IMG/VR virus record: IMGVR_UViG_3300001213_000185
Coordinates: 1 to 28,997 of that record
Strand: one strand, 5' to 3'
Source of the DNA: a virus
DNA length: 28,997 nucleotides
In this document: piece after piece, positions 7,267-15,355 of the stretch
Numbering within the stretch: the first letter of the stretch is position 1
Layout of the letters: each line of letters starts with the position of its first letter
Notes under the pieces: model-generated
Told to the model about the DNA's origin: nothing
The model's input: only the letters and a program-made list of their open reading frames with translations
The model's database searches: none
Position numbers and translations under genes: made by a program

Positions 7267-8922
7267 TTACCAACCTGTAATACCAGTCCAGTTGGAACCA
7301 CCGAAGATAGAGTCAAGTCCGGTGAACACGATTGAACGATAGTAAGCACCAGCAGAAAGAAGGTTAGTCGCAACTGCATAACGGCTCATTACACCAATAC
7401 GTGGTTGGAAGTTTTCTTGTGCGATTGCTTCATTTACAATATTCATTGTATAAGGACAGAAGATAACACCAGAGTCATAAGCAGCAACATTACCACCTTT
7501 ATAACCAACAAGAGCATAGTCTGTAGTAGCGAATTGGTCAAGATATACAGTAAGAACGCCATTAAGTTTACCGATTTCAGTAGATTCTGAACCAGAAAGT
7601 ACGATACCTGGATCAACTTTAGCTTCGTTAGCTGTGAAGAATGGAACAGCAGATTGTAGTACAGAACCTACAGTAGGAGATACTACTACAAAGTTAGCTT
7701 TACCACGTTTTGCATATTTTGCCACTGTGTTAGCCGCAAGAAGAATTGCGTTAACTACGATTGCAGTTGATTGACGGTTATCAGAGATAGTATTACCATC
7801 AGTTACGTCTACTACTAATACGTTACCACCACCATTTTCAGTGTCGATAGATGTAGTTTTAAGAGCGTTAAGGAGTTCACGGTCAAGTTCTGCAGTTGTT
7901 TCGTATTGAAGAACTTCAAGAACTTCCATTTTAAGGTCAAGGTTGTGAAGAGCCTTAATATCTTGCATAGCTTGAAGTGAGAAGCTTGCTGCAAGTCTAC
8001 GTTCAGTAGCTTCAATAAGTTTCTTATCGAATTGTACACCGATCTCATTGATTTTATTTTGAGCGGTAACAGGAGAACCATTAACAGTACCATTTGCATC
8101 AAGAACACCAAGAAGTTCAGAGTCTTTTGTTGAAATACCACGAGCTAAATCAGAAGGAAGACTATTTGTTGAGAAATTAGGTTTATTCCAAGTGATTGTT
8201 GAACCAGGTTCACCAATAGTACCACCATTAGCATAGATTGCACTAGTACGGTTAATGATAGCTTGGTTAAATTCTGTAGCATCGGTATATACACCAGTTG
8301 CAGGATTAGAGTCACCAGTACCAGGAACGAATTTAGGAACAATATTAACACTAATAGGACCTGATGGAGTAGGAGTACCAGCAACATCAGTTGTAATTGT
8401 ATAAGTAGCTGAAGTAGCTACATAACCACCAGAGAAACCTGCATTCTTATCAATATTTACCCATGCAGCTTCAGCAGCGTTACGGTCAACAGTGGAATAA
8501 GTTGAATCTGGAAGTTGACCAGGAGTAGTTGCATGGTAAGATCTCATCGCGAATGCAACACCAACAGGAGCATTCATAGGTTGAACACCAACAAGTTTGT
8601 GAGCGAAAAGTGATGGAAGTACACGACGAGCAAGAGCCATAGATACTGGGTGATACATTGCTGTGTTACCAGTTACTCCAGCGCCGGAACCAACACCAGT
8701 ACCTAATGTACCTGCATTAGTCCATGTACCGATTGTATTATTTTCTTCAACAAGGAAGTTCCCTGAAGAGATTGCCGAATCTTTATCAATATTTTCAAGA
8801 ACAAGCATAGTTGTGTTACGAACTGCACGGTCTTGAATTGCAGCAAGTTTAAGCTTCGCTCTCTTTCCTGTACTCCATTTGCTTTGTACAGAAGGCGCAG
8901 CTGTAATATTTAGTTTTTCCAT
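7267..8922 (-). CDS. 23: Major capsid protein (gp23-like)
   Basis: 551 residues; T4 gp23 is 521. Matches to gp23 include VGVQPMNAPVGVAFAMRS near residue 110, INEIGVQFDKKLIEATERR, LQAMQDIKALHNLDLKMEVL, YLDQFATTDYALVGYKGG, the PYTMNIVNE strand and NFQPRIGVMSRYAVATN near the C-terminus. It forms the hexamers of the icosahedral head (HK97 fold). The N-terminal propeptide contains NFLVEENN; T4 is cut by gp21 after FLTE, so cleavage is expected after Glu59. The region at about residues 150-260 is serine/threonine/proline-rich and differs most from T4, so it is probably a surface-exposed insertion. A late promoter TATAAATA lies 83 nt upstream. Transcription also follows from the gp20-67-21-22 block but is separated by a terminator, allowing high independent expression. 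Confidence 0.95.
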   Translation of the reverse strand: MEKLNITAAPSVQSKWSTGKRAKLKLAAIQDRAVRNTTMLVLENIDKDSAISSGNFLVEENNTIGTWTNAGTLGTGVGSGAGVTGNTAMYHPVSMALARRVLPSLFAHKLVGVQPMNAPVGVAFAMRSYHATTPGQLPDSTYSTVDRNAAEAAWVNIDKNAGFSGGYVATSATYTITTDVAGTPTPSGPISVNIVPKFVPGTGDSNPATGVYTDATEFNQAIINRTSAIYANGGTIGEPGSTITWNKPNFSTNSLPSDLARGISTKDSELLGVLDANGTVNGSPVTAQNKINEIGVQFDKKLIEATERRLAASFSLQAMQDIKALHNLDLKMEVLEVLQYETTAELDRELLNALKTTSIDTENGGGNVLVVDVTDGNTISDNRQSTAIVVNAILLAANTVAKYAKRGKANFVVVSPTVGSVLQSAVPFFTANEAKVDPGIVLSGSESTEIGKLNGVLTVYLDQFATTDYALVGYKGGNVAAYDSGVIFCPYTMNIVNEAIAQENFQPRIGVMSRYAVATNLLSAGAYYRSIVFTGLDSIFGGSNWTGITGW

Positions 8923-9004
8923 ATTTAAATCCTTTCAGAATTCTACTATAATGTTTTTGTCATAAAACACATAGCTTATTACTAAGTGTTGTTACTTTCT
9001 ATTG

Positions 9005-9012
9005 TATTTATA
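9005..9012 (-). promoter_or_regulatory. Late promoter of the major capsid gene
   Basis: The minus strand reads TATAAATA, the exact T4 late promoter core, 83 nt before the gp23 start. It lies just downstream of the scaffold terminator, giving the capsid gene its own late transcript. Confidence 0.75.
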
Positions 9013-9023
9013 TTTTGTTAATA

Positions 9024-9060
9024 CAAAAAAAATAGAAGAGTATTTTGTACTCTTCTATTT
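9024..9060 (-). terminator. Terminator after the scaffold gene
   Basis: On the minus strand a 13-bp stem AAATAGAAGAGTA / TACTCTTCTATTT with a 5-nt loop is followed by a run of T. It separates the scaffold transcript from the capsid late promoter. Confidence 0.85.
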
Positions 9061-9083
9061 ATTTTTTAATTATGGAAAAATGG

Positions 9084-11171
9084 TTAGATTAAGCGGGAAG
9101 CTAGATCATAGGGATTATTTGATTCACCTTTTTTCACTTCATGTTTAAGTGATTCCTGGATCAATCCTTTTCCTTTTGCTTCTGGTTGCTCAATTTTGGT
9201 TTTTCTTGCCATCTTAGCACGCATTCCTTCTTCAACCACATTTCTGATAATTGAACGAATTGACGATCTAATCTCTGAGAAGTTTTTACCTTTAAGTTGT
9301 TTACGAACTTCTGAAGCATCTTTATCTTTCAATCCTTTAAGAGACTCTTCTACAAATTGATTTAGCTTGTCAGCTAAGTCTCTTTTGCGAGATTCTTCTT
9401 TTAGTTTTAACTCATGGATTTCTTTTTCTTTTTTATTCACAAAGAATTCACGGGCTTCTTCAATAATTGAAAGTCTACGGATTTGTGCTGCTTTTGCTTC
9501 TTTAATTCTTTTTTGTTCTTGAACTAATTTAGCTTTAGCTTTCTTCTGTTCCTCGATAACTTTAGCAGCTTTTTGTTCTCTGAAAAATTTACGAGCTTCT
9601 TGAATGATCTGTTGTTTACGTTTCTCATCATGTTTAGCTGCAATAATTTTTTTCTTTTCTTCTTCTTTCAAAGAAGTAAGTTCTTTTTTAAGTTGTTCCA
9701 TTTTTAATTTGGCTGTAGAAATTCTACGGCTTTCTTTTTTAATTCTTTCTTGTTGACGTTCTAAAGCAGTTTTACCGGTTCTCTGAGTTTCAGCACCTGT
9801 AGCATCTGAATCTCTTACGAATCTTACATTACCACCAGCTTTTTTACGAGCGTCATAAACATCTTTACCTCTGTCACCGCCAGAGCCAGTACCAGTACCT
9901 AGATATTCATCTTTAATACTCTTAAGTACATCTGAGGTTAAACCTACTGCATCAGTATAGTCAACAGCGTTATTAAACGTATTTAAAATTTGTTCCGCAA
10001 TATCTTTATTAGCAAGAAGTTCATCTAATACAGGAGTACCTTCTTTATTGAGAGTTTCAATATTAGGGAATTTACGATTATCTGCCATTGATTTATTTCC
10101 TGACCAATAGTAATAAATTGGTAATTCAAGATCTCTACGAATCTGTTGTAACTTTTCAGTAACCTTACCAGCGTTTTTAATTCCAAAATTGCCTTCTAAC
10201 GTTTTATCATGTTTATAAGACGCAACTCCAATACGGTCAATATAATCGATAATTTCTTTAGCTAGGCCTGAGGTCTTAGCTTTAACTTTAGACGGTTTGA
10301 AATTATCTTTAATATTCATTAGTTCTTCTAATTCAGCGTCATCAGTATCGTCTAAATTGAAGTCTTCTAAATTATCGTAATCTGGACCTGATTCGTCGTC
10401 ATCGAATGCAGAGATTTTTTTAGCTGGACCAACAGGTCCTTGTGCTTTTCTTGCATTAAGTGCAGCAGATGTTGCAGCTTTTTCTGCTTGTCTTTTTGCT
10501 TTCTTTTCAGCCCATGTCATTTCTGCTTCTTCATGAAGTTTTCTAGCATGAGCCGCTTTACGAGCAATTTTATTTTCTTCAGCTAAAAGATCTCTTGCAA
10601 GTTCTTCTTCAAGCTTCTTCATTTCATTAACTTTTTTAAGATAGGCTGATTGAGATTCAGATTTATTCTCTTGAATAAGTTTTGAAAGATTATTTGTAAT
10701 TTTAGTAAGTTGGTCAATAGCTTCATCTTTAGCTTGTGATTCCTCTAAAAGTTTAGATTTAGCTTTGGCGAGTTCTTCTTCAACAATGATCTTATTAACA
10801 TTAGGCATGATTTCAGTTTTTAAATATTGATTAACTGTATTCAATACTTGTTCCTCTAAAATTTCCTTATTACGTTTTGCATCCTTTTCAAGTTGAAGAA
10901 TCTTGTCTTCAATCTTTTCTTTTACTGAAAGGTCAATATAGTTTTCAGCTTCTTCTACAATTTTAATTTCTTTGGCACGAAATTCTTTTGCTGCAACTTC
11001 TCTAGCTTCTTCAGCTAATTTTTCTTTTAAAGCCTGAATTCTGAAAGTTAGTTCATCTTCAGTCTTTTCCTTTACAGCTACTTCAAATTCTTGTACAATA
11101 GTGGCAACAGCTTCTTCAGTCAAAATGCCAGATTTAACAAACTGTTCCATCATTTGGTTTAGTTCTGTCAT
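9084..11171 (-). CDS. 22: Prohead core scaffolding protein (gp22-like), enlarged
   Basis: 695 residues, far longer than T4 gp22 (269). Identity rests on position between gp21 and gp23 and on composition: two long charged coiled-coil regions (about 20-250 and 460-660) rich in K, E, A, R and Q. A non-coiled central segment (about 255-455) starts with an acidic stretch (FDDDESGPDYDNLEDF), continues as an apparently folded domain with PIYYYWSGNK, and ends in a glycine-rich linker. The second coil holds a repeat, IIQEARKFF at about 522 and IIEEAREFF at about 569. Several I-x-E/L-x-E sites could be cut by the prohead protease. Scaffold fills the prohead and is degraded during maturation. The start follows gp21 by 13 nt with AGGAG. 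Confidence 0.8.
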   Translation of the reverse strand: MTELNQMMEQFVKSGILTEEAVATIVQEFEVAVKEKTEDELTFRIQALKEKLAEEAREVAAKEFRAKEIKIVEEAENYIDLSVKEKIEDKILQLEKDAKRNKEILEEQVLNTVNQYLKTEIMPNVNKIIVEEELAKAKSKLLEESQAKDEAIDQLTKITNNLSKLIQENKSESQSAYLKKVNEMKKLEEELARDLLAEENKIARKAAHARKLHEEAEMTWAEKKAKRQAEKAATSAALNARKAQGPVGPAKKISAFDDDESGPDYDNLEDFNLDDTDDAELEELMNIKDNFKPSKVKAKTSGLAKEIIDYIDRIGVASYKHDKTLEGNFGIKNAGKVTEKLQQIRRDLELPIYYYWSGNKSMADNRKFPNIETLNKEGTPVLDELLANKDIAEQILNTFNNAVDYTDAVGLTSDVLKSIKDEYLGTGTGSGGDRGKDVYDARKKAGGNVRFVRDSDATGAETQRTGKTALERQQERIKKESRRISTAKLKMEQLKKELTSLKEEEKKKIIAAKHDEKRKQQIIQEARKFFREQKAAKVIEEQKKAKAKLVQEQKRIKEAKAAQIRRLSIIEEAREFFVNKKEKEIHELKLKEESRKRDLADKLNQFVEESLKGLKDKDASEVRKQLKGKNFSEIRSSIRSIIRNVVEEGMRAKMARKTKIEQPEAKGKGLIQESLKHEVKKGESNNPYDLASRLI

Positions 11172-11184
11172 GATTATTCTCCTA

Positions 11185-11838
11185 TTATCTATTTTTAAGA
11201 CTATAAATCAATTTATTAAATGCAGCCGCCACTTCTTGTGGTGAAACATTTTTCTTTGTAACTATTTTTTCATAACTATCAAAATTAACAGTTATGATTT
11301 TATCGCCGTCAATTATGTATTCACGAGCTTCTAATATAGGGTCTACAAATGAAGTTGCAAAAGATGGATCAGCTACTAAGTCGATTGCTAATAAAGTTAA
11401 TCCGGGTTGCATAACTCCTTGTGAGTCTGAATCACCTAATGCTCTAAGAGAAACACCAAATGATAAACCTTCGTCAATTAATACTTTTGCAATTTTACCC
11501 TGATCTGTATCTAGCAGACGTGCTTTACCAATTACATCTTTACCTTCATAGTGTAGGTCTTCAATAATATGTGAAATACGTCCTAAGTCGATTTCAGGCT
11601 TGTGCGGGTGATTAAGTTCGCCTACAGCACGATTCATTCTTACCTTGTTAGTTACAAATTCATCAATACATGGTCTAACTACTCTTTCAGGATATAATCT
11701 ACCATTTTGATTGCGATCATCCATACGTAAGAATGATCCTCCAATATAATACTTTTTCGGTGAACCGTTAATTGATTCTTCAATAATAGTTTGAACTTGT
11801 TCACCAGTCACTCTAAATTCTGATATTAATTTAGCCAT
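11185..11838 (-). CDS. 21: Prohead core protease (gp21-like)
   Basis: 217 residues from ATG 11838 (T4 gp21 is 212), chosen because AAGAGGAA precedes it; an in-frame ATG at 11892 lies inside the upstream small gene. gp21 motifs are present: NQNGRLYPERVV, GELNHPHKPEIDLGRISHII with the catalytic histidine, and SFGVSLRALGD with the nucleophilic serine, followed by IDLVADPSFATSFV. This serine protease (U9/herpesvirus-type fold) is activated in the prohead and cleaves scaffold, capsid and internal proteins after I-x-E or L-x-E. Its start overlaps the end of the gp67-like gene by 8 nt, and it precedes the scaffold gene by 13 nt, so the three are likely coupled. Confidence 0.93.
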   Translation of the reverse strand: MAKLISEFRVTGEQVQTIIEESINGSPKKYYIGGSFLRMDDRNQNGRLYPERVVRPCIDEFVTNKVRMNRAVGELNHPHKPEIDLGRISHIIEDLHYEGKDVIGKARLLDTDQGKIAKVLIDEGLSFGVSLRALGDSDSQGVMQPGLTLLAIDLVADPSFATSFVDPILEAREYIIDGDKIITVNFDSYEKIVTKKNVSPQEVAAAFNKLIYSLKNR

Positions 11839-11989
11839 TTTTAATTCCTCTTGTTTCTGTTCTATTTTTAATAGCAGATACATATTGAGCATGAACCAAG
11901 GATTTCAATGTTGTTAACACTGAATCCTTATCTTCAGCTATAATAGAATCAATAAATGACGTCTTATTTTCAATTTTGGTATCACTCAT
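11831..11989 (-). CDS. 67: Small prohead core protein (gp67-like)
   Basis: 52 residues, beginning MSDTKIENKTSFIDSIIAED. It sits between portal and protease, exactly where T4 has gene 67 (80 aa), and has the same outline: a short helix F-I-D-S-I-I-A-x-D followed by an amphipathic helix VLTTLKSLVHAQYVSAI. It lacks the long acidic tail of T4 gp67. A GGAG ribosome-binding site and a late promoter motif 35 nt upstream support expression. Its last codons overlap the gp21 start. In T4, gp67 is a core component needed for head-length control. Homology is by position and a short pattern, so moderately certain. Confidence 0.65.
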   Translation of the reverse strand: MSDTKIENKTSFIDSIIAEDKDSVLTTLKSLVHAQYVSAIKNRTETRGIKNG

Positions 11990-12023
11990 AAGTCTGCTCC
12001 ATTTTATGTTTAGTTTACGCCTA

Positions 12024-12031
12024 TATTTATT
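12024..12031 (-). promoter_or_regulatory. Late promoter of gp67-gp21-gp22
   Basis: The minus strand reads AATAAATA followed by TAGG, 35 nt before the gp67-like start, just downstream of the portal stop codon. Confidence 0.55.
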
Positions 12032-12048
12032 TTATTAATTATGGTATT

Positions 12049-14313
12049 TTATTCAATACCGTAATTAAAATTTTTCCCGTAACTATAAACTTCTGGGCTT
12101 ACTTCAGCAATCTGTTCAATAGACGGATTCTCGGATTTTCCATATTGATATTCACCTGGTTCCTCAGAGCCGTAAGTATATGCTTTACCAAAATCATATA
12201 AGTCTTCGCCAGTTATATAGTCTTCTGCTGGGATCTCTTTTGCACCTAAAGTCTCGAATTCAATCTCATCTAAGATGGACCCCATCTGTTCTAATTCTTT
12301 TTCTTTTTCAAGACCATATAGATATTCTCTACCGTAAGCAAAATCATTTAATGCTGATCTTAAATCTTCTTCAGGGGTTACCTCAGGTTCTTCCTCTTCT
12401 CCATAAGAAAAATCGCTACCGTATGCAAACTCACCTAGTGACGATCTTAAATCTGTAGGTTCTACTTTAGCTTTAGGTTTGACTATTTCAGAACCATATT
12501 CAAATTTATCTTCCTGGCCATATTGGAAAGTGTCTGGAGAGATGGATCCTAGACCATAGACAAAGTTGTTTTCATATTCAAATTCATCTTCATATTCTGG
12601 TACACCAGGTTCCCAATTTTCCTGATTAGTAGGTTTAGGTTCAAATGTCTTTTTATATTCTTCCAACATATCTGCGTTAACTTGTAACTCATTCTGTGAT
12701 AAATCAAAACATTTTACCATTGCAAACTTAGGAGCGAATATACCTCTAACATTGTCAGTTGGGTGGAATATATGCGCCTGCATAGCAGTATATGCTGTAA
12801 TCTGAGCATTCAATTTTACATTGTCTTGCCAGAACTGCCAGGAGTTTCTTTTTGCAAATTCAATAGAGTAATACTTTTTATTAATGTACTTCTCATCTAC
12901 TCCCATGATTCTCAATAATGTTTCAAATGGACCTGAGAAGATCTGTACAAAGTTATTCTGTAAACCCTCAACGAAATATGTTAATTCCATTTCGTCTGGT
13001 CTTACTGAGTCACGAGTTGCACCAATTGTAACTTCTGCTGATGGGTCATAGAAACTTTTTGGAATATGTAATCCTGTATATAGTTTCTCTCTGTAATATT
13101 GTACGTCATTCAATTGGTCAAGATTCATTGCACCTGATAGAGTGTCTACTGAAGTCTTATTACCAGAACCGTCGGCAGCAAAGAAGTAGTCGTCAATAAT
13201 TGAATTGAATGCGGTGTCTTGTGTAATTTCACCTGTTCCAGGATTATAGTTGAAGTCTTTTCTGAATTCTGTAATCACATCCTGGATATAGTTATCCACT
13301 TTAGTAGGTGGTAAATTACCAGTATAAATATTCCATAATCTTGTTTCTGGTGCTCTAACGAAACGATAAATTGCTAATGCGTCATCGACCACTGATAGTT
13401 GGTTATAAGTCTTTCTAATAGGTGAATAGTAACCATCGACGTCGTATATATTTGAGTTATACGATCCATAGTTTGCATACGCAACCTGGTTTGATAAGAA
13501 TTCGATTGGCACTCCCATCATTCCAGTTACTCCGAAAGAGTCATTACCTAAGTATACTCTGTTATCAATCCCCATAATAGGGTCATAGTTACTCTTCTTA
13601 TTGTCATCAGTATCAATATTATTGATAATCACATCTTCGTATTGTGTGTAACCAATGATATTATTTGTATTCTGTTGGAAGATCGGAATCATTGAATATG
13701 ATGGTAAAACATTGAATCCAACAATTGTTTGTTTCAGTTCATCTGAAATTAACTCAATGTATAATTCACCTTCGATTAAGAATTTTTTAAAGAAGTTATG
13801 AATATTATTTTCAATGTCGTAAATGTCGTGACAAAGAATATTGAAAGCAGAGTTCATAATTTCTTGTACAGCCATTGGGACTTCTTCAGTACCATTTTGT
13901 CTAATATTCAACTTTAGGATTTGACCCTGCTCATCTCTGGCTAATGCTTCATTGATAATAATATTAGTGGCCCTGTTTATTTCAGGGTACTGATACATAG
14001 TTTTCCAAGCAACCACTTTTTGTTTTTTAGTTTCAAAAATTGGAGCGAAGTTACTTACAGAAGTTGAAGAACCCTTCATTTGAGTTAAATTGTCAGCTTT
14101 ACTTTTTGATATATAATCAATAATTGTTTGTAAAGTTTTCTCATTAACAGTAGGCTCATTTTTACCAATGACTTTATTATTGGCATTAGGATCTTCAGTC
14201 ATAACGATTTTTTTATTTTTTGACAAGAATTTACTGAAGAAGCTGAATATAGATTTTTGTTTTTCTATACCTTCAATATTTTCTACGTTTTGTTCGTGGT
14301 TATAAGTACCCAT
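12049..14313 (-). CDS. 20: Portal vertex protein (gp20-like) with [FY]xYG-repeat tail
   Basis: 754 residues; T4 gp20 is 524. Residues about 75-560 match the T4-type portal: QYPEINRATNIIINEALARD, FFKKFLIEGELYIELI, VLPSYSMIPIF, APETRLWNIYTGNLPP, GSGNKTSVDTLSGAMNLDQL, LHIPKSFYDP and the FVQIF helix before the clip/crown. It forms the dodecameric DNA entry ring and initiates prohead assembly. The last 190 or so residues are an acidic extension not found in T4, carrying eleven [FY]xYG tetrapeptides (residues 584-752), often in pairs six residues apart, plus a duplicated DLRSxLxxFAYG unit. The gene is in the T4 position upstream of 67-21-22-23. Confidence 0.93.
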   Translation of the reverse strand: MGTYNHEQNVENIEGIEKQKSIFSFFSKFLSKNKKIVMTEDPNANNKVIGKNEPTVNEKTLQTIIDYISKSKADNLTQMKGSSTSVSNFAPIFETKKQKVVAWKTMYQYPEINRATNIIINEALARDEQGQILKLNIRQNGTEEVPMAVQEIMNSAFNILCHDIYDIENNIHNFFKKFLIEGELYIELISDELKQTIVGFNVLPSYSMIPIFQQNTNNIIGYTQYEDVIINNIDTDDNKKSNYDPIMGIDNRVYLGNDSFGVTGMMGVPIEFLSNQVAYANYGSYNSNIYDVDGYYSPIRKTYNQLSVVDDALAIYRFVRAPETRLWNIYTGNLPPTKVDNYIQDVITEFRKDFNYNPGTGEITQDTAFNSIIDDYFFAADGSGNKTSVDTLSGAMNLDQLNDVQYYREKLYTGLHIPKSFYDPSAEVTIGATRDSVRPDEMELTYFVEGLQNNFVQIFSGPFETLLRIMGVDEKYINKKYYSIEFAKRNSWQFWQDNVKLNAQITAYTAMQAHIFHPTDNVRGIFAPKFAMVKCFDLSQNELQVNADMLEEYKKTFEPKPTNQENWEPGVPEYEDEFEYENNFVYGLGSISPDTFQYGQEDKFEYGSEIVKPKAKVEPTDLRSSLGEFAYGSDFSYGEEEEPEVTPEEDLRSALNDFAYGREYLYGLEKEKELEQMGSILDEIEFETLGAKEIPAEDYITGEDLYDFGKAYTYGSEEPGEYQYGKSENPSIEQIAEVSPEVYSYGKNFNYGIE
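12058..12564 (-). repeat. [FY]xYG repeat-coding region in the portal C-terminus
   Basis: Eleven motifs are present: FVYG, FQYG, FEYG, FAYG, FSYG, FAYG, YLYG, YTYG, YQYG, YSYG and FNYG. Three pairs have an exact six-residue period. A longer unit, DLRS(S/A)L(G/N)(E/D)FAYGxx(F/Y)xYG, occurs twice (residues about 621-638 and 650-667). Surroundings are rich in E, S and P. Confidence 0.9.
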
Positions 14314-14340
14314 TAATCTATTCCTCCAATTTAATAATAT

Positions 14341-14694
14341 TTACTTCTTATAAAGATCATTCATAACTTTTACAATATCAGAACGGTTCTTTATCATACC
14401 TCGAACTAATAATGAATCCATATACTTATCTTCATCATAGTTATTCAAATATAAAAATTGAAATAGCTTTGAAATATTAGGACCTAACGCTCGCTTAAGA
14501 GTAAAAATTAACATGTTTAATGGGTTCAATGCACCCTGTTCAATTTCATTTTCAGGTTGTCTTATAATTTTATAATTTTGATCGATTAATCCTAATTTGA
14601 ATGCGTCCGTATCACGAACATTTTTCATTAGTTTTCTCAACACAATATAGGCAACTGCGGACTCAACATCTGTTTGTTGTGGTGTTCGTTTCAT
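14341..14694 (-). CDS. Conserved small protein upstream of portal
   Basis: 117 residues from ATG 14694 (AGGAG upstream; the ATG at 14715 has none). It is mainly helical: an N-terminal segment TDVESAVAYIVLRKLMKN, then TDAFKLGLIDQNYKIIRQP, and a helix ALNPLNMLIFTLKRALGPN. It has no membrane segment or catalytic motif. This outline (D-I-E-A-A-T-A-Y, D-A-F-x-L-G-L-I-D) is familiar from unnamed proteins in structural clusters of other phages, but I cannot name a function. It lies 28 nt upstream of the portal gene with a late promoter motif in front, so a head or neck role is likely from context. Confidence 0.75.
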   Translation of the reverse strand: MKRTPQQTDVESAVAYIVLRKLMKNVRDTDAFKLGLIDQNYKIIRQPENEIEQGALNPLNMLIFTLKRALGPNISKLFQFLYLNNYDEDKYMDSLLVRGMIKNRSDIVKVMNDLYKK

Positions 14695-14728
14695 TTGTAA
14701 TCTCCTATTGTACATTCTAATATAACAC

Positions 14729-14736
14729 TATTTATT
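14729..14736 (-). promoter_or_regulatory. Late promoter upstream of the portal unit
   Basis: The minus strand reads AATAAATA, followed by GTGTTATATTAG, 35 nt before the start at 14694. The second element resembles the GTTATATTA upstream of uvsW and the polymerase fragment. Confidence 0.55.
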
Positions 14737-14751
14737 AAATAGTTAATGAAC

Positions 14752-14785
14752 AAAAAAAGGAATGGTGAAATTCACCATTCCTTTT
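14752..14785 (-). terminator. Terminator after the hsp20 gene
   Basis: A 13-bp stem AAAAGGAATGGTG / CACCATTCCTTTT with a 5-nt loop is followed on the minus strand by seven T. It separates the chaperone transcript from the portal unit. Confidence 0.85.
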
Positions 14786-14809
14786 CAATTTGATCACAAA
14801 TATATTTAC

Positions 14810-15253
14810 TTACTGAATTGAATACTCAGTTACTTCTGGTTCAACTTGTTCAAGTCGTTTCAGATTGATCTTGAGAATGTTTTCACGATAAGTTACTTCA
14901 ACATCTCGCAGATTAAACTGTTTGTCATCTACATAGAATTCAAGATCAACATCTTTACGGGAAATACCTTTACAAATATAGTTTCTACCCGGAATTGAAT
15001 GTTCACCTTTCTTGTAGGAAATTTTAATTTTGTCAGTACCGGCTGGATTGGTTACTTTGATATTTTCTTTCTCAGCTTCAATCAATACGATTTCAATGTT
15101 AAGCCCTGATTCATCAGACCAAACATCAACTGGAAGACCAAGTTTTGCATTTGCTAGCGGAGCCGGTTGTAGATCTCGTCTCATTAGATTTCTGAAAGAA
15201 ACATCAAAAGGAGAAAAGAACGGATCATTAAAGAAATTTTTTAGTGCAGTCAT
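14810..15253 (-). CDS. hsp20: Small heat-shock protein (Hsp20 / alpha-crystallin)
   Basis: 147 residues from ATG 15253, selected for the GAAGGTGG ribosome-binding site; an in-frame ATG at 15328 has none. The N-terminus has the phage Hsp20 pattern (FFNDPFFSPFDVSFRNLMRR), followed by the alpha-crystallin domain: LPVDVWSDESGLNIEIVLIE, DKIKISYKKG, NYICKGISRKDVDLEFYV, and the closing strand ENILKINL, equivalent to the usual GxLxIxL motif. Such ATP-independent holdases occur in many cyanophages and other T4 relatives and may help fold virion or host proteins. It is a single-gene unit with a late promoter motif 93 nt upstream and a strong terminator. Confidence 0.88.
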   Translation of the reverse strand: MTALKNFFNDPFFSPFDVSFRNLMRRDLQPAPLANAKLGLPVDVWSDESGLNIEIVLIEAEKENIKVTNPAGTDKIKISYKKGEHSIPGRNYICKGISRKDVDLEFYVDDKQFNLRDVEVTYRENILKINLKRLEQVEPEVTEYSIQ

Positions 15254-15345
15254 TTTTGTACCACCTTCATTTTTTAGTTTAACATACTTTGTAGAGGATA
15301 TTTTCTCTCTACTAACGAAATGTATCATTCGTTACATTTCATTTT

Positions 15346-15353
15346 TATTTATT
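15346..15353 (-). promoter_or_regulatory. Late promoter motif upstream of hsp20
   Basis: The minus strand reads AATAAATA, 93 nt before the hsp20 start and immediately after the stop codon of the small membrane protein gene. Confidence 0.5.
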
Positions 15354-15355
15354 TT

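Noticed and set aside
7405-8387. Open frames on the plus strand and in a second minus frame within the capsid gene
   Set aside because: They lie inside the strongly supported gp23 gene, are low-complexity (leucine/valine-rich) translations of it, and lack ribosome-binding sites.
12046-12061. Hairpin GGTATT / AATACC around the portal stop codon as a terminator
   Set aside because: Only six base pairs and no T tract; not convincing.
12180-12458. 92-residue plus-strand frame
   Set aside because: Antisense shadow of the repetitive portal C-terminus; the L/H/Q-rich product follows from the repeats.
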